Shown here one piece after another: positions 33,377 through 45,424 of a stretch of DNA of 64,000 bases. The notes under the pieces were generated by a model. That model made no database searches. It saw only the letters and a program-made list of their open reading frames with translations, and was not told where the DNA came from. The stretch spans positions 38,797,501-38,861,500 of the forward strand of contig OX485805.1 in the NCBI GenBank assembly GCA_950295325.1, written 5' to 3'. Positions within the stretch are counted from its first letter, which is position 1, and each line of letters opens with the position of its first letter. The DNA is from Polytrichum commune (taxonomy: Eukaryota; Streptophyta; Polytrichopsida; Polytrichales; Polytrichaceae). Made by a program: the position numbers and the translations under genes.

Positions 33377-35101
33377 TTAAGGCCACTAATGTGAGTTTGG
33401 TTGAATGTTTAGCACCCATAGTTTGATGAAGTAATATCTTACAAAAATGTGAATAGGGAAGCTATATTCAAAACCAACACAATTTTCATGATACAATTGT
33501 TATACATTTAAGGCCCATTTGAAACCTCTAAAATGTGTGATTGTGGTGAGTAGTGTTAGTTTATGGGTTCATTTTTGGTTTTAGGCAAACCCACCTTAAT
33601 CTCAAAAGTCTATTTTGTTGCCAATTGTTAAGTAGTTTGTTGTCATTGAGAGTTGATATGTCATCCTTGGGTTCCAATCCTAAGTTCATTAGCTTCCAGT
33701 TTAATATTTATCACAAACCTAAAGGTATTCCATGTTTGGTACAAACTTTTATGGACTAGATATTAGAAGGTGAATCCGACCTTCATGCTATTGAACACGG
33801 TGGTGGCTACTTAAGAAATTCCATGCACATCCTTCTTGTCATGGTGCAAAAAACATAAGCCCAAGCTTTTAGTTCTCATTTGGAATAAATGCAATAAACA
33901 TTTGGCACATATTTAAGATCCTTGTTAGAATAACAATAGATGGCACCTATAAAGCATTATGAAAAGGTATTTCGTGGTTATAACAAAGAGAAACAAAGGA
34001 TGTCAAACACATGTCAATGTCTTGGCATTCTAACAAAATTTGCTACCCAAAATTTTCTACTTTCCATTTTCTACTTTCCAGTTTCTACTTTCAATAATCA
34101 ATAGATTAATTTTGCTACTTGCAATTCAAAAATGAAAGTAACAAAATTGAGTGGATTGTTTTTCCTCACTAAGTTATGTGGCCACTATTGGATAGTTCAA
34201 GCATTCTTATGCATTAGTGACACTTTGAAGTCTTGTGCAACAATTTCAATTACTCTTAGTTGTAACCGATTGTTAATTCCAAATGTCACATTTTTGTAAT
34301 TAATTAGAGCAATCTAAAATCTATGCAAAATTTGAGTCAAATCCTAGCTATGTCTTAGAGGGCCTAAATTAAAGGTCTTTTTTCAATCTTATAAGATATT
34401 GTTATATCATACATGTGAAATATTTTTTCAATGTTACATGAAACTGGGTTTTGTCAATGTTATGACCTACTTAATGCTTGTCCCGCGTGCCCATCATTGG
34501 CTCTTAGAAATTTACAAAGTGCTTATTTAGCAACATACCTTCATATTTGGTCAATAGTGCTATCTATCACACAATAAATCCATTGAAAATATGTTCATAA
34601 TTAAAAAAAAATCTAGGACATGATAGGATATCAAATTATGTTTGTATATGTACAAAGCATGTCTAACTAGCATATTTGCAATTTGTGTTTGCACTGCTTA
34701 TACCTAAAACATAAAGTTATACTTTGAAGTTCACAAACAAGATACATCACAGTCAAGTACTTGTGCTAGGCTTGCACTCTAGTTGTATAATGGCCTACCA
34801 CTGTACATCGGTGTTGTTATGGTTTATTAAGTTTCTACAAGGTTGAGATGTCCACATCTAGGCTAGCCTTCACGATGAGCAATTTATTGATTGAAAGCAT
34901 GTTGCACTTAATGCAAGTCTATGGGTGTGTGTTGAGTGCTCACACCACTAAAATTGAGTGCATGAATCACCTATCAAACTCATTTATATGTAATATCTCA
35001 TTAATATTTTTGTGCATGCACAACTGTGCATTTTAGTTTCATATGCCCTCAAAACATTTCCCAAAAACTCAATGGCAATTGGATACGATACAATGTTTCT
35101 A
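28993..35101. other. 5' flank of ALY and long AT-rich spacer
   Basis: 28993-29400 is presumed ALY 5' leader and promoter. Beyond it, to 35101, I see no supported gene. Simple repeats: (ATA)n at about 30752-30778 and (AT)n at about 33342-33373. TTAACTATAGTT-like words recur at 29890-29990. Otherwise short open frames only. Confidence 0.5.
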
Positions 35102-35482
35102 CTATACTTGTTCCACCGCACATAAAAAGAGTACAACGATGAAAAATCTCAATTGGGGATGGTCTTCGATGTATTCTGCCAATTCATTCCATGGGTCAAT
35201 GAGAAGGTTGACAAGGTCATCACCCCGCTCATCTCGCAGCTCCCACAACCTTGAATCTTCTATATCAAATCCTTCACGCTCACCACACAAATTTTGGAGT
35301 GTCATCTCCAAGACGAGGTTGTTAAACAATTTGTGTGTTTTGTCTAGGTCATTGGTTCTCACATGATATTTATGGCAAAACCAATCGGAGGTGAATTGGA
35401 AAGCATCCTCGTCAACTAGTCCATGATGTTGTGGTATAATGGAACTATCCTCTACATATTGCTCAATTTGAAAAAGAACCTA
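35102..35482 (-). pseudogene. decayed paralogue of the 62.2-63.5 kb gene, conserved domain exon
   Basis: Minus-strand open stretch from about VLFQIEQYVEDSSII to FFIVVLFLCAVEQV. The core LWELRDERGDDLVNLLID and WNELAEYIED aligns with FRVDWGDVLVSLLLD and LNELAEFLEY of the gene at 62.2 kb, and the preceding IEDSRL matches LEDAKL. A plausible AG acceptor lies just upstream, and the coiled-coil exon lies about 220 nt further upstream. No known domain is recognised. It could be a live exon, but the upstream exon reads into a stop. Confidence 0.5.
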
Positions 35483-35698
35483 TACGTCAACCATGTCAAT
35501 TTGTTCAATAAACATATTGGATTCACATAATATAACAATTATTCTTAAAGATACAAAGAATAAATGCATTGGAAACAATCAATAAGTACTATAACTACTA
35601 CAAGCAACATACGTATTCATTATAATTATATATGTCCATCTGTTGTTAAAGTGTGTTATCATAGATATCTAGCGAATGTTACCTCTATGGTGTTGTAC

Positions 35699-36046
35699 TC
35701 AAATTTGTTGTATATCCTCCATCTTTTTTATACTACTAGCTTCATAACTTTTGTATGTTTCAAAATCATCTTCTTTAACTTCCAACATCCCATCTTTTTG
35801 TTTCTCTAAGTATTTAATTTTGTTGCTCAATACATGTGTTTCTTCTTGAAGTTCTTCAATGATTTTCACAAGATGTGATTCATAAGGTGGAATTGCATAT
35901 GATTGCATCAAGTTTACAATAGTATAAAAGAGTGTAATAATTATCGATGGACTCCATCTCATTGTGTTAAGTTTATGTTTCAACATACCATTCATATTGT
36001 TATGCCAAAAACGGGTGTGTTTGTCACATGTATCCATTAACACCAA
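35699..36046 (-). pseudogene. membrane-segment plus coiled-coil exon of the same decayed gene
   Basis: 115 codons: a hydrophobic stretch SIIITLFYTIVNLMQSYAIPP followed by a predicted coiled coil (EELQEETHVLSNKIKYLEKQ and on to SIKKMEDIQQI), then TGA. The same order (membrane segment, PP, coiled coil) is found in exon A at 62206-62547. The stop before any donor in frame suggests decay or an unseen splice. Confidence 0.45.
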
Positions 36047-36404
36047 TCCTCTCCAACTGCAAACTCTATTTAATTATGTAGAGAAATAATTTGCATGTCA
36101 TCCTTGAGGTCTATATACTCAAGGTGTGTAAAATTGTCGCATGGCCAAGACTTGCAATTTTTTTACTTGAGGGTTCAAGGTAGAGTTATGTCATATGTGG
36201 AGATGTTCATTTACATCAACATCAATGACTCTTACAACATTGACATTTTGATTCACGACGCCATTCCTTAAACAAGGCCTTGCAAACAACACACAATGCC
36301 ATGCTTACATTGAAGAGTGAAATACTTTTGGTGTACTTCATAAGTTAAATATGTGCTATGCATGTAAGTTGAATTCATATGGCAATTTTGAATTGGTTTT
36401 GACT

Positions 36405-36408
<4 letters not shown>

Positions 36409-36436
<28 letters not shown>
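36409..36436. repeat. (TG)n microsatellite
   Basis: About fourteen TG dinucleotides in a row. Confidence 0.9.
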
Positions 36437-36438
<2 letters not shown>

Positions 36439-38576
36439 GTTTTTACATCTCAATATTTTATTATGAAGGCTTATAACCAAGAGAAACTAGGTTTTGTTCG
36501 AAAGGATAAGTTGTATGTGTCAATTGATCTTGGGTGCATTTAAACTATGTGATATAAATTGTCACGGTGAAAATGTGTCCTACATCATATTCCGTCATCC
36601 TACTTTTATAGTTTCTCCACAGATTATGAGGTTGACATACTTTAGAAAATTGAAAACAAGGAGTTTCATAGGGTTTCCACCATGGGCTATGTGTTGCATG
36701 ATTTTAATAAATTAGCAACTCAAATTTTTTTCCCCAATGACTTATAAATGTAGAGCAATCTTATTATACAAAAACATTATATCAAATATTAACACAAATT
36801 TCCTTTAGTGCTCCTTGTACCTCTTGCAAATGCAAATGAAAGTATAATACTTCCAATGAAATTGAGATGCAAACTAAGAAGAGTTTTTGTTTGTTCCTAA
36901 ATCATGAACCTCTAAATTCATGTGTCAAAATTAATTTCAAATTGATGCAATGACATCAAAACGACAACTTTAAATCAATGCTTACCAAACATAGCATTCC
37001 ACATTTGATATTCTGATTCTATATTTCATAAAATTGCATGATCTTAGAGGCTATTTACAAGTCAAACCAATGTTGAATGCTTTGTTAACTAAATATTGAA
37101 TTGATATTGAAGATTTATGAAATCCTAAAGGGTGTGGACAACATTACCTCAACATAAAATTTTGTTTGCTTGGATTTTAAGATACATAACATCTTTTTTC
37201 TCATGCTCAATATTTTTCTTTGTTTTAAAAAATAAATCTACAATATGCTCTTGGAGCTCCTTAATGTTAGAGTGTTGGAAGACCATCATTTGATAAAGCA
37301 ACTTCAATCATGTATTGTGCCATTAGAGGGCCTTTCACGAATCTCAATGTTATTGGTGGGCTCTTTTATATGAGAGCCTTTGGCATTTTAGTAGTTGAGG
37401 CATGGGCTTGCCACCAAGTGACTTGAGTTCCATTCTTTTGTCCATGATAGTGTTACCACCTCTAGTCTACCTCACCTTATGGGTGGAGATCTCTAGGGAA
37501 ACTGGACATCCAAACAACCATATTGATAAAGGCTTGCCCAACAATGCTTGATGTGGTAACTAGGTATTGAAGGGCTTTCCCAGGCATCATCTTATCCAAT
37601 AGTCCCTTGTGCAAGCCCACATCACAAAGACATTTTGATAACCTATGGTGAAGGTGGGTGAACACCGATGCAGTCAACGTTCCAAGGTTTCAAAATAGCT
37701 GGCTGTTCACAACAACATGTTGAGCAAACAATTTGGGAATGGCATGTGACATTCATTCATATGCACGAATACAATGGGCTGGGACAACATGGATCCAAAC
37801 TAACATGATACATATACATAAGGCATGCTTGCATCATTGCTTTCGTGTCTGCTGAACATAGTAGTTTGTACAAATTACAAATCAACGTTCAATTACGTTC
37901 AATTTTGATATTTACACTGAGAACAATTGTTTGTCAACAACTACAAGTCGTTGGGTCCCAACTGTTTCTATCATTCTACCAACACAATCCTCTACATGAA
38001 AGGAAACTATGTCACTACAATATGATAGGTTTCAATCACTGTTTGAAAATGTAGTATTAGGGAGTCTCAAGTCTTTCTTGCAATTGGACCATCAAGTTGA
38101 TATTAGCCTCTATCTCAAGAAGGCTACCACACTATGCCACTATGGGGAAATAGCCGGTTTGACACAATCCTGATGTACTTTTAGTCCCATAAACCTTTTG
38201 GCTTCCCAGACTTCAAAATCAATTTCATTTCAATATCAATTCCATTGTTCAAAGATCTGGAGTAGGTAGCACTGCCATAGTGTAAAATGGTTGTGCTCGA
38301 TTCTTACATTTACGATCTAGGACTTCAATCTGAAAGAAAGATGCTACAATTCAACAGGTCTATTGAGCACTTTCCGCTCAATCCTTCACCCACATCATGC
38401 TGCATAATGCCAAACCTGACGATCTGTTGATTCAGGCAGGCAAAAGAAAGAAGCAAGACAGAGATGACAGTGATGATAGGCCATCATTAACAAGGGTTTA
38501 CTGCTGAATGAGCTTATCCAAAATGCGTGCTTAAGCCTGAGAGTTAATAAACTCTTTGTATATACACTTTGGATGC
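36437..38576. other. spacer, no gene seen
   Basis: AT-rich sequence without recognisable domains. The right-hand part is presumed 3' UTR and flank of the ELIP gene. Confidence 0.5.
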
Positions 38577-40064
38577 TCAGAACACTGCACTTCCTTTCAG
38601 ATATTCAGTAGCCAGTAAGAGGACAAATCCGACCATTGCAGCTTGTCCATTCAAACGCTCCGCATTTGCTGTAAAACCTTGAAAAGGTTTGACATGCATT
38701 TCAATGTCATTCTTGAGAAGTTCATTGATACGAGGGGCTAGTGAGCCTGCAACTACAGCCAGTGATACCATCATCAAAGCTACGCCGCCTCTGTTACATA
38801 GTCAACATACAGATTTGTTAATTACACTTCAACTTTGACAAGTCTCCTGTACATTTGGAGAAGATTTGAGCAGACATTTATGTTTCCCCAAAGTTCTCAA
38901 CAATTTGGAGTTGACTGGCCAATTGCATACAAAGTTTTACGAGTGTATAGGAGGTGGTACCTGACAGTTAACTGTTGTGATACTGTTAGGCCAGACTCGA
39001 TCTCAACAGTCATAGCTGTAAAGAACCCGAGCATGGCAGTTCTCCCAATTATCATTTCCTGAGCAATCCCTCCTCCAAAAAGTGCATCCTTTCCTACTGC
39101 GATAACCTCCTCAAAGAAATTCGGTTCTTCTAAAGATGCCGCTTCTTGGCCTGTTTCATAACTTTGCTCCAAGGCTTGTAGTACTTCAACCCGTCGCTGA
39201 TGTGCTTGCTGGAAAACATAATCCACTACCACTAATGTGTAACTCTAATTACGAATGTGCAGGATTTGTCTATTCTGATAACATCCAAACAATGAAGGTA
39301 TACAACGAACGTGATGGAAGAATCACAACAAAGATTTGATACCTACCTGCCAGTCAGGTTGCAATTCTTTGGCTGCATCTGACCACCATACCTGCCATGT
39401 GCATGTGAACATCAAAACAAGAGTTTTCTACGCACAAGAACATCTTCACTGATACAATTCTGTTTACAGAAGGTCCTCAAGTGGTAATGAAGGCAGGGGA
39501 AGCTCAAACCATCTGCTAGCAACCTTAAACATGAAGTCACAATGCATAATTGCCTTCTTCCAACACAGATATATAAACTCCCACCGAAGGCTTGTAAATA
39601 GGTGTAATTCGATCTCGGAGCTAAACTGCACGTATAAGAAAATTAAACCATGGTAACTACATGACCTAACTTACATTCTTTCAAGAATTCGAGAGACTAT
39701 AAGTTACGTAAGTGTGATTGAAACGATTTAGACTGAGAGTCAACAACGCTCATTTACAGTACACAGTTTGTCTACGTTTTGCACACAGAAAAATTGATCA
39801 GGTGTGTATATATATTTATATACATAGTGTTCGGTTGCCAATATGGAATGACTTGAAAGCACCTGTAAGAGGACATCCACTTACCACTGCATTGCAGACA
39901 AGACGTGATGATCGAGAAGAGATTCGTCCTTCACGTTGGGGATTTTGTAGCCTTGCTCCAAACAAAGAACTCTTAGGTGCTGAAGAAGCAAAGTGCTTCG
40001 GTCGTCCTGCAGTGCAATTCTGTAAAGAGCTTGTGATAAGGGAGCTTTGCAGAAGAGCTGCCAT
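38577..40064 (-). CDS. ELIP: early light-induced protein (ELIP), chlorophyll a/b-binding superfamily, four exons
   Basis: Predicted 228 aa from minus-strand exons 40064-39885, 39391-39347, 39208-38961 and 38790-38577, in frame with GT-AG introns. Exon 1 (MAALLQSSLITSSLQN...) is Ser/Arg-rich without acidic residues in its first half, a typical plastid transit peptide. Three membrane helices follow: EMIIGRTAMLGFFTAMTVEI (helix 1, ExxxGR-type chlorophyll site), GGVALMMVSLAVVAGSLAP (helix 2) and AERLNGQAAMVGFVLLLATE (helix 3, ending YLKGSAVF). This helix pattern and the C-terminal TEYLKG fit ELIPs, thylakoid proteins that bind free chlorophyll and carotenoid under light stress. In helix 3 the usual NGR is NGQ. 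A stress-enhanced protein (SEP/LIL) is a less likely alternative. Confidence 0.85.
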
Positions 40065-41097
40065 GGGAGTACTTCAATTTGATTCTTCGTTGACAGAAAA
40101 CTATCGCAAGTGTCTTCAATGCTGGTTCCAGTGATGCCACCTGCAACAACAACATAATACAAAAGCTCACCACAAATGTAGTGCAATCCAAAGCTATACA
40201 CGAAAATTCAACAGCTACGAATTTCTAAACACGGTCACCAAAACACAAACATCGTACAAGCCATTTTCAATTAAACGACGGTGAAACGGGCACGGCACAC
40301 AAACAAACAAAGGCACAGCTTCAAAATCCAAAAGCAACACATGATTACAAAGTCCTAGAGCCAACTGCTTCTGCTCTCCAGTGAAATCTGGTGCCACTTG
40401 AAGAATTTCTATTAGCTCTTAGCATTATACCAGAGTTTGAGTCCCAACCGACGTTTGATCGAATGTGTATGTTAGGCGAGTAGACGACACTTACAGAAAT
40501 AATATAGCTGGTAGCGCAAAAATTGGATTTCCAATTCCCCCGAAAGGTCGAACCATTCACACACAGAGCGCGAATGGTTCAAGGTGTGCGTCCCAGTACT
40601 TCGACGGCTACGGAATCAAAAACACCAACACCGTCACAAAACAGCATCCAGCTCTGCAGATGATAATTTCTTTTTATTGTGGATTGGAATCGGAGGTGAT
40701 TGAACTGGCAGACTAAATTTAGCGAAGGAGATTAGGCGAGGAGTAGAGGGAAATGGCCATGGCCGTGGCTCCCAGTCTTTTGGAGGCCATGGCCATGATT
40801 GTTTCCTTTTCTGTGGTCTGAGAGGACGGCACGCAGCGCCACGCTCTTCCTCTTTTCTGTTTCTGTCTTTAGAATTATCAACAACTTTCTAACCTGCTTT
40901 CTTAAGGCCCATGGGTCTTAAATGGTTACTTTTCCCAACTAGCCCACTTCTCCTAGGAGACCGTAAGATGTGTGTTTTAGGCGGAGTTTTTGTGTATGTT
41001 GCTCGCCCACTATCGTCTGGTGGGAATAAGGACAAATGTAAATGAAATTTGCTGGAGGAGGGTTCATGTGTGCCAACCAACTATTGTTATTTTTTAA
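40065..41097. other. ELIP 5' flank and spacer up to the Harbinger element
   Basis: Presumed promoter and 5' leader of ELIP. Around 40750-40800 a GGCCATGGCC-type palindromic word recurs (ATGGCCATGGCC). No gene seen. Confidence 0.5.
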
Positions 41098-41631
41098 GGG
41101 CCGGTTTACACTACGGTGGAGAAGGCCTCCGGTCGGTCAAGAATGCTTGGCCAAGACATGGTCATATGAGGCAAATGGTGGATGTGCCGGAGAAGAATTA
41201 AAGGCAATAAAATATTTCTTAAGGAGTCTTGACCGGTTGAAGTCTAAACACCTAGAGGAGAAGTTTAGCGGAGAAGTCCACCGGAGAAGTCCACCGGTGA
41301 AGAGAAGTTCACCTAATGGTGAACATTTTTTGTGATAAAAAACCATAATTCTTTACATTCACATTGTATCAAAAGATTTCAACAAGAATTGTGTTCATAA
41401 GAATTGTGTAATATAATGTTCAATTTTATTCAAAAGATAATGAAAATTGCCAAATTGCCAATTGTCAAGTTTGGCCCATGTAGGAAATAAATGTCTCAAT
41501 GGGTGTTTAAGAATGAAGAGGGGAAAACCCATACACATTGAACAAAACACTACTCTTTGGTATTATTTAAGACATGCTCTCCTCTTAATCATCCTCATCA
41601 AATTCTCTCTTTTTATCTTTGATCTTCAATC

Positions 41632-42740
41632 ATGGATAATCATAGAAGAGAGATTTTGTGCTCTCTTATGATATTTATGGTTTTGAAATATTTTATCGTT
41701 TCAACTATGGCGATACAAAAAACCATCATGTATCATCATAATGCTTCAATTATGATGATGACATATTTTTTGTTTGGGAGCAAGGAGAGGGTGGTGTGGA
41801 AATTTGACTGGCCAAGTGGATATGTGTCACAATTTCTTCTTGGATCATATAATGCAAAAATGTTCAAAGATCATGTACGGGTGAGTAAGCCTATTTTTTT
41901 TATTTATGTCATTTGCTTGGACTCATGCTGAGTAAGAAATATACAAAATTAAGACTTTGTATTCCAATAGAGTGTAGAATTTCTTTGACATTGCATCGAT
42001 TGGCAACCGGTGATACTTTACATACACTTGCCGATTTGTATGGTATTTCAAAGTCAAGTGTTTCAATCATAGTGAGAGAAGTATGTGAGGGTATTAAAAG
42101 TGTTTTGAGGCCTTAGGTTTTTCCTAAACCAATATTGTCAAGAATGAAGCAAATAACTTTAGAATTTGAAAGTTTGCATGGAATTCCATATATTTTAGGG
42201 GCAAAAGATGGGAGTTACATTCCAATTATAGCTCCTAGTATAGATCATGTTTCATATTATTGTAGGAAAGGATTTTATTCGGTTTTACTTCAAGGTGTAG
42301 TGGATTTTCAATGCAAATTTTCGGATTATGATTTTGGGTGGGCCGGTAGTATACATGATTGGGTCCTATTTTAAAAATCAGAAATTAGACAAAGAACTAT
42401 GAGTGGAACATTTTTACCATATAAGCTTGTTAGAGATGCTGCATATCTTATGCGCCCATGGTTCTATATACCATTCAAAGGAGAGAAGACTGGTCTTTCA
42501 AGGAAGAAATAATATTGGAATTTCATTCAATCAAGCATAAGAATGGCGGTGGAACGTGCATTTGGAATGTTAAAGGGCAGGTGGAGGATTCTACTTAAGA
42601 AGATTGACATGCCACTACGTAGCATTTCGGATATGGTAACCGCTTGCCTTTGCCTTCACAATTTATGCCTAATTCATACTGATGAGTTTGGCATGAATTG
42701 GGCAAGAAGTGTTGAAGAAAACATCTTTACAAAACTTTAG
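41632..42740 (+). pseudogene. PIF/Harbinger DDE transposase with in-frame stops
   Basis: The first exon (41632-41889) ends at CATGTACGG|GTGAGT, a plausible donor. The second block runs from about 41913 in one frame to 42740 but is cut by TAG at 42114, TAA at 42372 and TAA at 42508. Family features are a helix-turn-helix stretch (LHTLADLYGISKSSVSIIVR), then AKDGSYIPI with the first Asp, AGSIHDWVLF with the second Asp, and VERAFGMLKGRWRIL with the catalytic Glu. These catalyse cut-and-paste transposition. All three stops lie in the same frame, so decay is by point mutation rather than indels. Confidence 0.85.
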
Positions 42741-43043
42741 TGATTTTAGAGATATGAATTTGTTCAATGTGTTAGAATCCAGCATTAGTGAGATGAGAAA
42801 CATACAAAGATAAGTAGTACAAATAAAATTCAATGATATTGATACAAATGAGATGGACATGACTTTTGAGCTTGAAGAAAATGTTGCTGAAACAAGAGGA
42901 GATAGAGATGAGAGGACAAAAATTATGTTGAAAGAAACAACTAAATTTCACTTGATGTTAGCAGATATCTATTACAAAGAGCAATTGAAGAGAAAAACTC
43001 AGGTAGTATTTCCAGAAGATGTTAGCATAGAAAATGATGATAT

Positions 43044-44176
43044 TTAGAGCTTCTCAATAAGGCGATCCATTTGCTGATCTACCTTTTGAAGCAATTCATT
43101 AGTTCTAGCAAAGTGATCTAACATTGCTACACCGTTATTTACCATTTTATCAAAGTAATGCAAAGTTTGGTTCTGGAACTTGTTCTTCTTTGAGGCAGAT
43201 GATGGTTCGGATTGAAGGGTACTAACCGATTGTAAAACATAGTCATTAGCATTTGCTGAATTTTCTTGTCCTCCTACACTAGTGTCGTCTATTGTAATAG
43301 CACTAACGTGTTTCATAATGGAACCGCCTGATGCCACCAATGATCAATTGAATCATAAAACTTACACTCGTGCCGGTTATTCTCTGAAATCGAGTTAGCA
43401 AGTTTCTCCTCCTTATATTGCTTGAAAACCATCTCGAATTTCTTTCGACATGCTTCGGCCGTGCGTGAAAATCCTGGAATTGTCACTATCATCCGTGCTT
43501 GAAGTCGAACCCATGTATCAACACTTAATCAATATCAACAAGGTCATTAATACCTTACATGCATATGTCCACCAAAACATGATAAAATGCCCAAAAAATA
43601 AGCTCTAAGCCTTCAAAATGGCTTTGCAAAAATTACTTCAGCATGTGGAGCTAGAGTGAGAAATGTATAAATGCAATTCTAAGAAGATTGGAACACAAGG
43701 AGAAGGTGGGGATGGATGGCTAGCCCGGGTGGCTTGGATTTAGGGTGGGCATGAGGTCCTCGGGTTGATCCTTGTTGGAAGTATTTTGCCAAAATTCCTC
43801 CAAGGCCAATTTTAAACTCCAATGGGGGGCTAATACTGTGGCCTTACTCAACTACGAGCAAAGGGAAAGGCATCAAATGGCATCAGCCTTTTGTTGAAAT
43901 CCCTAACTTCTTACAAAAAGAATTTGCAAAAACATTTAGCAACGTATCTTGTTTTTTTGCATTCTTCTCAAATTTTGTATGAATCTCCCCATGCATAGAA
44001 ATTAATTGCTCAACTTCGCTATCCAACCAGTTTTTCTTCTTCTCTCCTTCTCCTTCATCTTCTTCTTCACCTTCTTCACCTTCTACCTTCACCTTGGTGG
44101 CTCTCCTCTTGGCCGGAGCTTTCTTCTTTGCTATTGGACCTCTCTTCTTCCTTGTGGTCTCAATCGGCCGTTCCAC
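43044..44176 (-). pseudogene. Harbinger Myb/SANT-like DNA-binding protein, frameshifted
   Basis: Minus strand. The N-terminal exon 44176-43883 encodes a basic, then very acidic stretch leading to NWLDSEVEQLISMHGE, the start of a Myb/SANT-like fold. A second block at about 43520-43340 has AEACRKKFEMVFKQYKEEK and SENNRHECKFYDSIDHWW, typical of plant Harbinger accessory proteins. A shift of frame near 43330 joins it to SGGSIMKHVS... (43340-43044), which ends in a heptad-rich tail. The family protein brings the transposase to the transposon ends in the nucleus. Confidence 0.75.
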
Positions 44177-44535
44177 AATTTCTATATAATTTTCTTTCTC
44201 TATCTTTCTTCCTCCTTCAACTCTTCCCTCAAATTCCTTGCAAGTGGAGAAGGGTGTTGAACATAAGCCCTAAAAGCACTTCCTGGAAATTGCCTTGAGG
44301 GCTCAAAATAATTCTCACTACCAATGAGGTCATCCTCATCTTGGCTACTACCAAACTGAAATTATGAGTAACCAGCCATTGCGAAAAAAAATTGCACAAA
44401 AAAAAATCGCTAAGGAGCTACTACAACAAAGAGAGAGAGAAAGAGAGAGAGAAGCTTGCCAACACCTTAGGTTTTGAAAAAAACCAGATCTAAAATCTAC
44501 AGTCCAGATCTGTTTTTGAAAATTAAATTTTTATT

Positions 44536-44579
44536 GAGTTGGGCTTCTCCGGCCTCTTGAGGCCAGAGAAGCCCAACTC
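44536..44579. repeat. 44-nt near-perfect palindrome inside the Harbinger element
   Basis: Arms GAGTTGGGCTTCTC-C-GGCCTC and GAGGCC-A-GAGAAGCCCAACTC around a TT centre pair over 20 of 21 positions. It lies about 185 bp from the right terminus, between the Myb gene and the end. Confidence 0.85.
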
Positions 44580-44767
44580 CAAAAAGTGCCGCCATGTAGG
44601 CGGCCATGGCATTTTATCATCCATGAGAAAAGTTCACCACCATTGTTTTCTTCACCTAGTGTAAACACCCACCGGTCAAGAGTTGCATTTTCGACCAATC
44701 ACAATTGAGAAACGCCCTTTTTTTCATGACCGGTGGACTTCTCCACCGTAGTGTAAACTAGCCCTAA

Positions 44768-45424
44768 GTGTTTAGTGGGCGCATGGAAGTCTAGTGGTCC
44801 ATGATCACAACCCTCCACATTCTAGCAGGCAACTGGAATGTGGTTGGTAAGTAGGTTGGTTGCTATTGTTATCTTCATGAGAACACATCCAAGCTTCTAT
44901 CATCTAGTTAATGGAAACTCACCCATAGTGAGAGATGGTTAGCAAATCCAAATCGAGGCTGAACCACATTCCTCGTCATTATTGGAGATCATATGAACAC
45001 TTTATTCATCATTAAAATGAAGATTCTTGTGCTCGTTAGATAGGTCCTCCCAATCATATCGATTGTTGAACCTAGAATGACTGACATAGTTTAAATCTTT
45101 AAACACACATATATATTCTAGTGTTCACTCTTGAAATTATATCTAACCGCACACAACTCAAATATAGATGTCCAAATAAGTAGTGTTTTCTCCCAAGTAT
45201 TGGCCCAAGGGGGGGGGGTGATGATTGCATGGCATTAATTGTAGGGGAAGGGGGAGGCTACGACAAATGTTGTACTAAAGTGGGAGGTTGCGTAGGGGAC
45301 TAAGCAAACTTTGTCGACTAATACTTATGGCTTCTATTAGACTTTGCAAGTTGCTTTGTGGTTAAGTTTATGTGTCAATATTACTCTAATTGTTGGTAGA
45401 TGAAATTGTGGTGGAAGTGTTTTT
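44768..45424. other. spacer, no gene seen
   Basis: Short open frames only, and a run of G at about 45209-45218. Confidence 0.45.

Larger units (their letters stand above)
41098..44764 (+). mobile_element. PIF/Harbinger DNA transposon with complete ends, 3.67 kb
   Basis: Left end GGGCCGGTTTACACTACGGT and right end (opposite strand) GGGCTAGTTTACACTACGGT, both continuing GGAGAAG. TAA is duplicated on each side (41095-41097 and 44765-44767), the PIF/Harbinger target site. Inside are a plus-strand DDE transposase relic (41632-42740) and a minus-strand Myb/SANT-like gene (44176-43044), the usual two-gene set arranged convergently. Both genes are damaged, so this copy is non-autonomous now, although its ends look intact. 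Confidence 0.9.

Noticed and set aside
44006-44260. Hydrophobic plus-strand frame that looks like a membrane protein
   Set aside because: Antisense of the Glu/Lys-rich Harbinger Myb-like N-terminus.
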